A stretch of 6,417 nt of DNA, taken from assembly GCA_015661795.1 (NCBI GenBank), contig DQVJ01000003.1:1-6417 (forward strand), given 5' to 3'. Below are positions 1 through 5,581 of the stretch, piece after piece. Within the stretch, counting starts at the first letter, position 1; each line of letters starts with the position of its first letter. Source of the stretch: Sulfurovum sp. Its GTDB lineage: Bacteria > Campylobacterota > Campylobacteria > Campylobacterales > Sulfurovaceae. Made by a program: the position numbers and the translations under genes. A model generated the notes under the pieces. The model was not told the DNA's origin and searched no databases. It saw nothing but the letters and a program-made list of their open reading frames with translations.

Positions 1-318
1 CCAAAGAGTGTACGTTTGGCTTCTAAGATTTTAGTACATTTTGACAATTATTTTGAATGGCCCTCATTAAATAATAAACGTTATGGACATGGTACTTGTC
101 AAGGTTTACAGTCACATGTAGCTATACTTGCTTCTGGTAAAGTTGTACCATGTTGTTTGGACTGTGACGGTGTAATTGAACTTGGTGATTTACATGAAAT
201 GAGGTTGGATGACATATTAAATACTACACGTGCATTAAACATGTTAAAGGGGTTTAAAGAGGGCAAAGCGCTAGAAGAACTTTGCCAAAAGTGTTCATAT
301 AAAGAGAGGTTCAATTAA
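1..318 (+). CDS. Radical SAM/SPASM domain protein, C-terminal fragment (5' end outside window)
   Basis: The frame is open from base 1 (reading P-K-S-V-R-L) to the TAA at 316-318, giving 105 residues, so the gene enters from the left and the TTG at 16 is only an internal Leu codon. Six cysteines are visible, at fragment residues 33, 51, 52, 55, 95 and 98. The pattern is C-(17)-CC-x2-C, then C-x2-C near the C-terminus, with SHVAILASGKVVPCCLDCDG as the core. This matches the SPASM auxiliary iron-sulfur cluster domain that follows the catalytic barrel in many radical SAM enzymes. The CxxxCxxC motif that binds the SAM cluster would lie upstream and is not in view, so the substrate cannot be told. 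Known SPASM proteins include peptide maturases, but also many enzymes of unknown substrate. The stop codon overlaps that of the convergent SYLF gene. Confident about the domain, not about the role. Confidence 0.85.
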   Translation, partial: PKSVRLASKILVHFDNYFEWPSLNNKRYGHGTCQGLQSHVAILASGKVVPCCLDCDGVIELGDLHEMRLDDILNTTRALNMLKGFKEGKALEELCQKCSYKERFN

Positions 319-863
319 GGGGCAATACGTTGAAACTTTGTACCTGCAATACTCACACCTGCCATTAAACCTTTTTCCCCATAAATAAATCCGACAATTG
401 GTTTTTCAAAACTAAGGGAAGAGATATCTTTGCTTGCACCCCATTCAGCTACAGCAATAGAACCATCTACTCCAGCTTCCCAACCATTACTTTTTATAAA
501 ATTATTTAATGATGTTTCAGAAATAAAGGCAATAAGCATTGAGTGTTCTTGTGCACCCGCTTGAAATCCAATGGAAGCGGCTGTCATACTGTAATAATAT
601 TTAGTGGTTCCATTGACACGTAAGGCTCCCTCACCATATTTACCCCCTACGATAAATCCACCTTTTATAACTGATGGAAATACAAGATAACCTTTTACTT
701 TTGAAAGAAATTTAGCACCACCTCGAATATCTTTTTCAAATTTTTGTATAGCATGGTCAACTTCTTTTTCGATATCAGCAGCAGATTTTGCAACAAGGTC
801 CTGTGCAAAAAAGAATGCAAGCAAAAGAGATAATATCAAGTTGTTTAACTTTTGAATGTACAT
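315..863 (-). CDS. Exported SYLF-domain (Ysc84-like) lipid-binding protein
   Basis: Encodes 182 residues. The N-terminus is a signal peptide: a Lys at residue 5, a hydrophobic run at about 9-20, and a likely cleavage after Ala25, so the protein should be periplasmic or envelope-attached. No lipobox cysteine is present. The rest is one SYLF domain (Pfam Ysc84/Las17-binding family), seen from VFPSVIKGGFIVGGKYGEGA (61-80), SIGFQAGAQ (97-105), GWEAGVDGSIAVAEWGA (127-143) and the closing GFIYGEKGLMAGVSIAGTKF (158-177). Eukaryotic members bind phosphoinositides; bacterial members are common, exported and poorly understood, and are usually described as lipid-binding. The ATG at 863 is supported by AAAGGAT (minus strand, 871-877) seven bases upstream and by a TATAAT box further up. 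Length is usual for a bacterial single-domain member. The gene stands alone: convergent with the SPASM gene and divergent from the 94-residue gene. Function in the cell is not known. Confidence 0.88.
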   Translation of the reverse strand: MYIQKLNNLILSLLLAFFFAQDLVAKSAADIEKEVDHAIQKFEKDIRGGAKFLSKVKGYLVFPSVIKGGFIVGGKYGEGALRVNGTTKYYYSMTAASIGFQAGAQEHSMLIAFISETSLNNFIKSNGWEAGVDGSIAVAEWGASKDISSLSFEKPIVGFIYGEKGLMAGVSIAGTKFQRIAP

Positions 864-891
864 TTATAATATCCTTTAGGTAAATTATCAT

Positions 892-897
892 ATTATA
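892..897 (-). promoter_or_regulatory. -10 box for the SYLF gene
   Basis: On the minus strand the sequence reads a perfect TATAAT, about 29 bases upstream of the SYLF start codon, giving a short predicted leader. No good -35 match is seen at 17-18 bases upstream, which is common for vegetative promoters in this phylum. The site is inferred from sequence match and position only. Confidence 0.55.
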
Positions 898-936
898 TCT
901 GAAATAAACTCTAAATAATCATAGATTTCTAAAGAT

Positions 937-942
937 TATAAG
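937..942 (+). promoter_or_regulatory. Possible -10 box for the 94-residue gene
   Basis: TATAAG (five of six to consensus) lies 20 bases upstream of the ATG at 963, predicting a very short leader. No -35 box is evident. The region is AT-rich, so chance matches are likely. If real, this promoter is back to back with the SYLF promoter, with the two -10 boxes about 40 bases apart. Confidence 0.3.
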
Positions 943-962
943 TCAAATATTATGGAATATTC

Positions 963-1247
963 ATGGAAAAATTAACAATCAAAGCTTATGCTCTAAAACA
1001 GAAGTTAAGTCTATTTAATGTGTTGAAAATGGTAAAATCAGGTAAATTAAATACAGAAATAGTAGAAGAAAATGGGAAGGAAGTAACCTATATTTTAGTA
1101 GATACTAATATAGAAAGAGAAAATAAAGTAATTTTACCTATTGCAGGCAAGAGTACGATGACACTGGAAGAAGAAATAAATAAACTTAACAGAGAAGTTG
1201 AGTTTTTGAGAAATGAGATAGAATTATTAAAGAAAGGGTATAATTAA
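963..1247 (+). CDS. Uncharacterised 94-residue protein with HTH-like N-terminus and C-terminal coiled coil
   Basis: I do not recognise this gene as a named family. Residues 1-47 have the look of a MerR/excisionase-type helix-turn-helix: a short opening strand and helix (LTIKAYALKQKLS), a second helix (LFNVLKMVKSGKL), then a wing-like turn (EENGKEVTYILVD). The middle (48-65) is polar. Residues 66-91 form a regular coiled coil with hydrophobic residues at L68, I72, L75, V79, L82, I86 and L89, an exact 4-3 spacing over more than three heptads and rich in Glu and Lys. This fits a small dimeric DNA-binding or adaptor protein; no signal peptide or membrane segment is present. A TGGAA Shine-Dalgarno-like stretch (953-957) precedes the ATG. 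The gene is alone between a divergent SYLF gene and a convergent FadL gene, so the context gives no target. It may be a lineage-restricted family of the DUF3972 kind, but that is a guess from memory. Confidence 0.75.
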   Translation: MEKLTIKAYALKQKLSLFNVLKMVKSGKLNTEIVEENGKEVTYILVDTNIERENKVILPIAGKSTMTLEEEINKLNREVEFLRNEIELLKKGYN

Positions 1248-1255
1248 AATTATAC
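1238..1255. repeat. Near-palindrome across the stop codon of the 94-residue gene
   Basis: GTATAATT (1238-1245) and AATTATAC (1248-1255) are exact inverted copies separated by two A bases, and the TAA stop (1245-1247) sits in the middle. As RNA the stem would be almost entirely A-U and weak, so this is not a convincing terminator by itself. It could be a protein-binding palindrome or a chance product of AT-rich sequence. Confidence 0.5.
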
Positions 1256-1299
1256 AAGTTTCTGATAGAACAGATACTCTTTATTTATAACATACTAAA

Positions 1300-1322
1300 A
1301 GAGATGCTAAATAAGCATCTCT
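1300..1322. terminator. Hairpin terminator between convergent genes, probably bidirectional
   Basis: AGAGATGCT (1300-1308) and AGCATCTCT (1314-1322) pair perfectly over 9 bp around a five-base loop. On the minus strand the stem runs into TTT right after it and begins seven bases past the stop of the FadL gene, so it most clearly serves that gene. On the plus strand a shorter ATTT follows, and the hairpin lies about 50 bases past the end of the 94-residue gene. The U-tracts are short, so efficiency is uncertain. Confidence 0.75.
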
Positions 1323-1329
1323 ATTTACA

Positions 1330-2571
1330 TTAAAATTTATAAGCTAACTGGAAAGAAACACTGTCTTCTCTGTGAGATGTAGTGATTGTCCCTTGTGGGT
1401 CAGCAGATAAACCTTGTAGGCTAAATGTTTCTGTATTCTTTTGCTGATACACATATGCCAAGTCAAGTGAGAACTGGTCTGTAAATGCATAGCTTCCACC
1501 AAGTGTATAGTGTTTTTCTGCCGTTGCCGGAAAACCAAGAAGATTGAAGAAGTTCAGTCTTGGGTCTGCTACTTCTACAACTGCAGAAGCACCATAGTTA
1601 TAACCAACTCTTACAGCCCAGTTGTCTTGTGCATATTGGTAACCAAAGGCATAGACATCTGAGTCTTCCCAACCAAAATCACTATATCCTTTAGCTTCTG
1701 ACCATTTAATTTTTTTATAATCAAAAGCAAATGTATGTTGACCTGTTACATATGCAATACCTACACCATATTCAGCAGGTTGCTCTAAGGTGTCTCCAGC
1801 AGGGAGTGTTAAACCAAATGGTGCTGTTGCAGTAGTAAGTTGACCATCATATGTCATCTCAATGGCTGATTTATATATTGCACCTAGAGTAAGACCAGCA
1901 ATGCCATTTGCTGTAAAATCATAGGCAAGACCTAAATTATAACCAAAACCAAAATCTTGTGCTAAGCCTGAACCAGATGAAAATGGTGTATTTGTATTTA
2001 AATCAACCCCATCATAATTGATATCTAGGTTACCATATTGCATAACTGGTGCAATTGATAAACTTAGACCACCTGTTTTGTACGCGATTGGTACAGCAAA
2101 TTGAAGTAATTGAAGGTTTGTGACCATATTCATGTTACCTAAATTACCCACAGCTAAATTTTGGTTTCCTCTGTAGTCCGTACCCATTCCAGCAGTTCCC
2201 CACATACCTACACCCACATACCAATTTTCATTGATTTTATGTGCAATGGATACAGAAGGGATCATGTTTGTATCTGCATCTGATGTAAGATTTCCTTGAG
2301 GTGGTAATGGTGCATTTGGGAAAGCAAGAGTAGTTTTAATCTCTGGCATAAAGAGTGTTCCTCCAAATGTAATTTCTGTACCTTCTACTGTTGTAATCAT
2401 GGCAGCATTTGCAATACCAGATTCAGCACCATGTGATACTGCCATACTTGTTCCACCCATACCACGGGCTTTTGTTCCTATAGCTATAAGGTTATCTCCG
2501 TTTGTAGCATGTAGTGTGACTGCTGCAATACTCGAAAGTAAAATAATCTTTGTCATTTGTGTTGTTTTCAT
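1330..2571 (-). CDS. FadL-family outer-membrane transporter (OmpP1/TodX type)
   Basis: Encodes 413 residues, usual for the family. Members are 14-stranded beta-barrels that carry long-chain fatty acids or other hydrophobic compounds, including aromatics and alkanes, across the outer membrane. A signal peptide covers 1-22 with likely cleavage at LHA-TNG. The mature N-terminus holds the family's hatch signature, GTKARGMGGTSMAVSHGAES (32-51). Later stretches such as GVGMWGTAGMGTDYRG (119-134) and alternating aromatic strands fit the barrel, and the chain ends in QLAYKF, a terminal Phe typical of outer-membrane assembly signals. The conserved NPA of the hatch region reads N-A-A here (55-57), a Pro to Ala change. 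GGAGA (minus strand, 2579-2583) seven bases before the ATG supports the start, and a good promoter lies just upstream. The gene is a single unit ending at a hairpin. The substrate cannot be told from sequence, and no fatty-acid degradation gene is nearby. Confidence 0.9.
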   Translation of the reverse strand: MKTTQMTKIILLSSIAAVTLHATNGDNLIAIGTKARGMGGTSMAVSHGAESGIANAAMITTVEGTEITFGGTLFMPEIKTTLAFPNAPLPPQGNLTSDADTNMIPSVSIAHKINENWYVGVGMWGTAGMGTDYRGNQNLAVGNLGNMNMVTNLQLLQFAVPIAYKTGGLSLSIAPVMQYGNLDINYDGVDLNTNTPFSSGSGLAQDFGFGYNLGLAYDFTANGIAGLTLGAIYKSAIEMTYDGQLTTATAPFGLTLPAGDTLEQPAEYGVGIAYVTGQHTFAFDYKKIKWSEAKGYSDFGWEDSDVYAFGYQYAQDNWAVRVGYNYGASAVVEVADPRLNFFNLLGFPATAEKHYTLGGSYAFTDQFSLDLAYVYQQKNTETFSLQGLSADPQGTITTSHREDSVSFQLAYKF

Positions 2572-2599
2572 TGTATAGTCTCCATATTTTTATTTACAT

Positions 2600-2628
2600 A
2601 TAGTATCAAAATTATTTATTATTATCAA
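2600..2628 (-). promoter_or_regulatory. Sigma-70-type promoter of the FadL gene
   Basis: On the minus strand a -35 box TTGATA (2623-2628, five of six to consensus) is followed after exactly 17 bases by TACTAT (2600-2605, four of six). A TG one base before it (TGATACTAT) makes an extended -10. Transcription would start near 2593, leaving a leader of about 20 bases with the GGAGA ribosome site. This is the only promoter in the window with a good -35 box. Confidence 0.6.
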
Positions 2629-2641
2629 ATAAATTAATTTG

Positions 2642-2647
2642 TATAAT
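2642..2647 (+). promoter_or_regulatory. -10 box for the ABM-domain gene
   Basis: A perfect TATAAT, 65 bases before the preferred start at 2707, predicts a leader of roughly 50 bases. The -35 position (2619-2624, TTATTA) is weak and overlaps the -35 box of the divergent FadL promoter, so polymerase could hardly occupy both at once. Confidence 0.5.
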
Positions 2648-2694
2648 TATATATAACTTATTTATGTACTTTTAATTACATGATAAAAAACAAA

Positions 2695-2700
2695 AAAAGG
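2695..2700 (+). promoter_or_regulatory. Ribosome binding site that sets the ABM-domain gene start
   Basis: AAAAGG lies six bases before the ATG at 2707 and three before the ATG at 2704. It falls inside the extra codons of the longest open frame (ATG at 2680), which has no Shine-Dalgarno sequence of its own. This argues for 2707 as the true start. Confidence 0.7.
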
Positions 2701-2706
2701 AAAATG

Positions 2707-3027
2707 ATGTCAAAAATACTTTACTGTATCGCACAATTTACACCCAAAGAAGGAAAATTAGATTCACTTTTTGAGAGACTTAAATTACTTGAAGCAGATA
2801 CTTTAAGAGAAGAGGGATGTTTGCGATATCGTGTTACCAAACAGATACAACATCCATTTGCAGAGGGCACTAGTATGCCAATTGTATTTAACGAAGCATG
2901 GGCAACAGTTGAAGACTTTGAAAGACATTGTCAACGTAAAGGGATAGTAGAATTTTTTGAAAAAGAGTGTCTATCTAAAGAAGGTTTGGTTAAAGACTAT
3001 AATGTTACAGCTTATATGGATGAATAG
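2707..3027 (+). CDS. Antibiotic biosynthesis monooxygenase (ABM) domain protein, putative quinol monooxygenase
   Basis: With the start at 2707 this is a 106-residue protein, normal for a single ABM domain; the ATG at 2680 would add a lysine-rich leader (MIKNKKRKM) with no ribosome site. The fold is a dimeric ferredoxin-like barrel. Visible features are the first strand ILYCIAQFTPKEGK (4-17), the helix and strand LEADTLREEGCLRYRV (28-43), then NEAWATVEDFERHCQ (62-76) with the family's E-x-W...F..H pattern, and a closing helix and strand to residue 103. Characterised relatives (YgiN, ActVA-Orf6, LsrG) oxidise quinols or aromatic compounds or isomerise small signals without a metal or flavin, but many are uncharacterised. 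No signal peptide is present, so it should be cytoplasmic. It is divergent from the FadL transporter, which might hint at handling a hydrophobic substrate, but that is only context. The family call is firm; the substrate is unknown. Confidence 0.82.
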   Translation: MSKILYCIAQFTPKEGKLDSLFERLKLLEADTLREEGCLRYRVTKQIQHPFAEGTSMPIVFNEAWATVEDFERHCQRKGIVEFFEKECLSKEGLVKDYNVTAYMDE

Positions 3028-3048
3028 GGTACGTTTTCACGTACCTTA
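3025..3048. terminator. Hairpin between the convergent ABM-domain gene and adk
   Basis: GGTACGT (3028-3034) pairs perfectly with ACGTACC (3039-3045) around a TTTC loop. The stem can extend to ten pairs (3025-3034 with 3039-3048) with one G-U, taking in the TAG stop of the ABM-domain gene. No run of T follows on either strand, so it is a weak intrinsic terminator at best. It could instead block readthrough or protect mRNA 3' ends. It lies 8 bp past the adk stop. Confidence 0.5.
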
Positions 3049-3055
3049 GTATAGA

Positions 3056-3646
3056 TTATATTTTACTCTTGACAAAAGTTTCCATGTCTTCTACAACTTC
3101 CTCAAGTGTTCTGGCTCCATCGATAACTTTTAATAAATTTTTATCTGTATAAAATGTTTGAATCTCAGCCAAAGGGTCAGTGTATATTTTCATTCTGTCA
3201 AAAAATACTTCAATACTATCATCAGAACGTTCTTCACCTGGCTTAGCATCCGCTGCACGACCCAATATACGCTCTTTGGCAACTTCTTCAGATACACGCA
3301 CTTCTATGACAGAGGCTAATTCAATGTTTTCTTCTTTAGACATTAGTTCATCAAAAGCAGTCATTTGTTCTACGGATCTTGGATAACCGTCTATGAGTAC
3401 ATTATCAACAGGTGCATTGTTAATAGCAGAGACTATGGTGTCTACGATGATTTTTAGGGGAACAAGGGCACCTCTTTTAATAAAGCTGTCAATAGTTTTA
3501 CCCAAATGACTTCCACTTGCTACTTCTTCACGTAACATATCCCCTGTGGAGTAGTGTACGATGTTGTCATTTTTCTCTGCGATAATACTGGCATCAGTTG
3601 TTTTTCCAGAGCCTGGTGCTCCGATGATTAAAAATAGTTTTTTCAT
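3056..3646 (-). CDS. adk: Adenylate kinase
   Basis: Converts ATP plus AMP to two ADP in the cytoplasm, balancing adenine nucleotides. The 196 residues hold the P-loop GAPGSGKTT (9-17), the AMP-binding start HYSTGDMLREE (31-41), DGYPRS (86-91), and the arginines of the core and lid (ERILGR 125-130; FFDRMKIYTDPL 148-159). The lid is the short kind (about 131-147, ADAKPGEERSDDS) without the four-cysteine zinc site of many Gram-positive enzymes, explaining why the protein is shorter than the 214-residue E. coli form. It closely matches my memory of Campylobacter Adk, including the shared VSEEVAKER stretch (118-126). AGGAAA (minus strand, 3652-3657) supports the ATG. It is second in an operon with aspS, 12 bp downstream of the aspS stop, and no separate promoter was seen. 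In Campylobacter I recall ppa following adk; here a convergent ABM-domain gene takes that place. Confidence 0.96.
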   Translation of the reverse strand: MKKLFLIIGAPGSGKTTDASIIAEKNDNIVHYSTGDMLREEVASGSHLGKTIDSFIKRGALVPLKIIVDTIVSAINNAPVDNVLIDGYPRSVEQMTAFDELMSKEENIELASVIEVRVSEEVAKERILGRAADAKPGEERSDDSIEVFFDRMKIYTDPLAEIQTFYTDKNLLKVIDGARTLEEVVEDMETFVKSKI

Positions 3647-3658
3647 GATTATTTCCTT

Positions 3659-5413
3659 TTATTGTACGGGTGTTTGTTGTCTAATACGTAGACTGAGTTC
3701 TTTGAGTTGTTCATTATCCACAGGGCTAGGAGCTTTGGTAAGAAGACATTGTGCTTTTTGCGTCTTAGGAAAGGCAATCACTTCTCGTATGCTGCTAGCT
3801 CCCGTCATAAGCATAATAAGTCTATCAAGTCCTAAAGCAAATCCACCATGTGGTGGTGCACCAAATTTCAATGCATCGAGTAAGAAACCAAATTTTTCTT
3901 GTGCTTCTTCTTCTGAAATACCTAGAAGTTTGAAGATTTCTGCTTGCATATCTTCTTTATGGATACGGATAGACCCACCTCCAAGTTCTGTACCGTTAAG
4001 TACGATGTCATATGCGATAGATTCTATCTCTTCAATGTCATCATAATCTAATGATTTTGGCTGTGTGAATGGATGGTGCAATGCTTTTACACGTCCATCT
4101 TCTACTTCAAACATAGGAAAATCCATAACCCATAAAAATTCGAAAGTATTTTGAGGAATAATATCCATAATTTCAGCAAGATAGATACGGAAACGACCCA
4201 TATAGTCCCAGACTAGCTTTTTCTCACCTGCGCCAAAGAAGACAGCATCACCGACTTCAAGTTCACATCTATCGATGATTGCATGTAGGTCATCTTCTGT
4301 AAAGAATTTAGTAAGAGGACCTTTTAGACCATCTTCTTTCATTTGGAAGTAGCCAAGCCCTGAAGCACCAAATTTACGTACATAGTCTTCAAAACCTTTC
4401 ATTTGACGTTTAGAGAAAATTTCGTCACCTTTGGGTACTTTCAGTGCTTTTATACGGTTCTTTTTAGGTGCAGAAGCGATTTTGGAGAAAATTTCATTGT
4501 CACATTTTTCAAAAATATCTATGACATCGACCATTTTTAAATCATAACGCATATCAGGTTTATCTGAACCATAATTTTCCATCGCTTCAGAGTAAGGCAT
4601 ACGTTTAAAGTTACTAGGAATATTAAACCCACAAGTATCAAAGATATTTTTAATAAGATTTTCTGCAACCTTAATAACATCTTCTTGGTTACAAAAAGAC
4701 ATTTCAACATCTATTTGCGTAAATTCTGGTTGTCTGTCAGCACGTAAATCTTCATCACGGAAACATTTTGCTATCTGGAAGTAACGGTCAAAACCACCTA
4801 CCATCAAAAGTTGTTTAAAAAGTTGTGGTGATTGTGGTAATGCATAAAACTCTCCACCATGTACACGGCTTGGTACGAGGTAGTCCCTTGCCCCTTCAGG
4901 TGTAGATTTAGTCATAATAGGTGTTTCTACTTCAAGAAAGTCAAGGCTATCTAATGCATTACGTGCAGCAATGGTTGCTTTGGAACGAAGTTTGAAAATA
5001 TCGTATGATTTTTGTGTTCTTAGTTCGAGGTATCGGTAGTTGAGTTTTATCTCTTCATTGACTTTGTCATCGTTTAACTCAAAAGGCATAGGTTTAGAAC
5101 GGTTTTCAATGACAAGTTTATCAACTACCATCTCAACTTTACCCGTTTTGAGTTTAGGGTTTTCAAGTCCTTCCCCTCTAGCCCTCATTTTTCCAGTTGC
5201 AACAAGTACAAACTGGTCTCTTATATCTTCTGCTATTTTGTGAGCATCTGCATTGTCAGCCGGGTCACAAACTAACTGTATCACTTCATCTTTGTCTCTA
5301 AGATCGATGAAAATAAGACCACCGTGGTCTCTACGACTAGAAACCCAACCTGCAACAGTGACAATCTCACCTATGTTTTCTTCATTTACTTCTGCACAAT
5401 AATGTGTTCTCAT
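3659..5413 (-). CDS. aspS: Aspartyl-tRNA synthetase, probably non-discriminating (Asp/Asn)
   Basis: Charges tRNA with aspartate using ATP, in the cytoplasm. The 584 residues have the full bacterial class IIb layout: an anticodon-binding OB fold (about 1-105, with VAGWVSSRRDHGGLIFIDLR), a flipping loop QSPQ (194-197), motif 2 FRDEDLRADRQPEFTQID (218-235), an inserted GAD domain (about 300-420), and motif 3 GFALGLDRLIMLMTG (524-538). Residues 81-90 read EGLENPKLKT. Leu83 and Leu88 appear to match Leu81 and Leu86 of the H. pylori enzyme, which contribute to its ability to charge both tRNA-Asp and tRNA-Asn. Campylobacterota generally lack AsnRS and use GatCAB to amidate Asp-tRNA-Asn, so dual specificity is the likely reading. 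The frame stays open upstream to 5605, but the family alignment (MRTHYC), GAGGAA at 5422-5427 and the promoter at 5445-5450 fix the start at 5413. It is first gene of an operon with adk. Confidence 0.96.
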   Translation of the reverse strand: MRTHYCAEVNEENIGEIVTVAGWVSSRRDHGGLIFIDLRDKDEVIQLVCDPADNADAHKIAEDIRDQFVLVATGKMRARGEGLENPKLKTGKVEMVVDKLVIENRSKPMPFELNDDKVNEEIKLNYRYLELRTQKSYDIFKLRSKATIAARNALDSLDFLEVETPIMTKSTPEGARDYLVPSRVHGGEFYALPQSPQLFKQLLMVGGFDRYFQIAKCFRDEDLRADRQPEFTQIDVEMSFCNQEDVIKVAENLIKNIFDTCGFNIPSNFKRMPYSEAMENYGSDKPDMRYDLKMVDVIDIFEKCDNEIFSKIASAPKKNRIKALKVPKGDEIFSKRQMKGFEDYVRKFGASGLGYFQMKEDGLKGPLTKFFTEDDLHAIIDRCELEVGDAVFFGAGEKKLVWDYMGRFRIYLAEIMDIIPQNTFEFLWVMDFPMFEVEDGRVKALHHPFTQPKSLDYDDIEEIESIAYDIVLNGTELGGGSIRIHKEDMQAEIFKLLGISEEEAQEKFGFLLDALKFGAPPHGGFALGLDRLIMLMTGASSIREVIAFPKTQKAQCLLTKAPSPVDNEQLKELSLRIRQQTPVQ

Positions 5414-5421
5414 AGTACATG

Positions 5422-5427
5422 TTCCTC
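5422..5427 (-). promoter_or_regulatory. Ribosome binding site that sets the aspS start
   Basis: GAGGAA on the minus strand, eight bases before the ATG at 5413. Another ATG at 5420 is out of frame. Because this site lies downstream of the promoter at 5445-5450, translation from codons further upstream is not possible on that transcript. Confidence 0.75.
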
Positions 5428-5444
5428 TATTTAATATGGTCGCG

Positions 5445-5450
5445 ATTATA
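5445..5450 (-). promoter_or_regulatory. -10 box of the aspS-adk operon
   Basis: The minus strand reads TTTAGCTATAATCGCGACC, with a perfect TATAAT preceded by TTTAGC, the form typical of strong vegetative promoters in Campylobacterota. Transcription would start near 5438, giving a leader of about 25 bases. The best -35 candidate 18 bases up (TTCAAC) is poor. AT-rich sequence lies further upstream. Confidence 0.7.
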
Positions 5451-5505
5451 GCTAAATGTTGTTTAAGGGTTGAATGTAAAATAAATATATAAAGTTCAAA
5501 AGACT

Positions 5506-5541
5506 TAGCATACTTTTCCCATACAAAGCAAAAGTATGTTA
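5506..5541. repeat. 12-bp inverted repeat upstream of nadK, possible operator
   Basis: CATACTTTT (5509-5517) and AAAAGTATG (5530-5538) are perfect inverted copies with a 12-base spacer. Allowing one G-U, the arms extend to 5506-5517 and 5530-5541. The right arm covers the expected -35 region of the nadK promoter (-10 at 5551-5556), a usual place for a repressor or activator site. It lies about 55 bases upstream of the aspS -10 box, so it could also affect that promoter. No U-tract follows the stem, so a terminator is unlikely. Confidence 0.5.
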
Positions 5542-5550
5542 CTCTAACAC

Positions 5551-5556
5551 TATAAA
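5551..5556 (+). promoter_or_regulatory. -10 box for nadK
   Basis: TATAAA, five of six to consensus, ends 25 bases before the nadK ATG, predicting a leader of just under 20 bases that holds the AGGAAA ribosome site (5573-5578). The -35 position reads GCAAAA, which is no match, and lies in the right arm of the inverted repeat. Confidence 0.45.
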
Positions 5557-5581
5557 TTTGCCACAACATATTAGGAAAACA

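Noticed and set aside
16..318. Complete 100-residue gene starting at TTG 16
   Set aside because: The frame is open to the window edge, no ribosome site precedes 16, and the SPASM domain is always the tail of a longer protein.
1344..1538. 64-codon open frame on the minus strand inside the FadL gene
   Set aside because: It lies in another frame of a well-supported beta-barrel gene, with no domain or start signal.
2604..2629. Direct repeat TATCAAA (2604-2610 and 2623-2629) as a possible operator
   Set aside because: On the minus strand the two copies supply the TTGATA -35 box and the TG of the extended -10 of the FadL promoter, which explains the repeat without a regulator.
2680..2706. Nine-codon lysine-rich leader before the ABM-domain protein
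   Set aside because: The AAAAGG ribosome site lies inside it and the family fold begins after 2707. No Shine-Dalgarno sequence precedes the ATG at 2680.
3561..4046. 161-codon open frame on the plus strand across the adk/aspS junction
   Set aside because: It is the antisense of two certain genes, serine- and cysteine-rich with no domain, and has no promoter or ribosome site.
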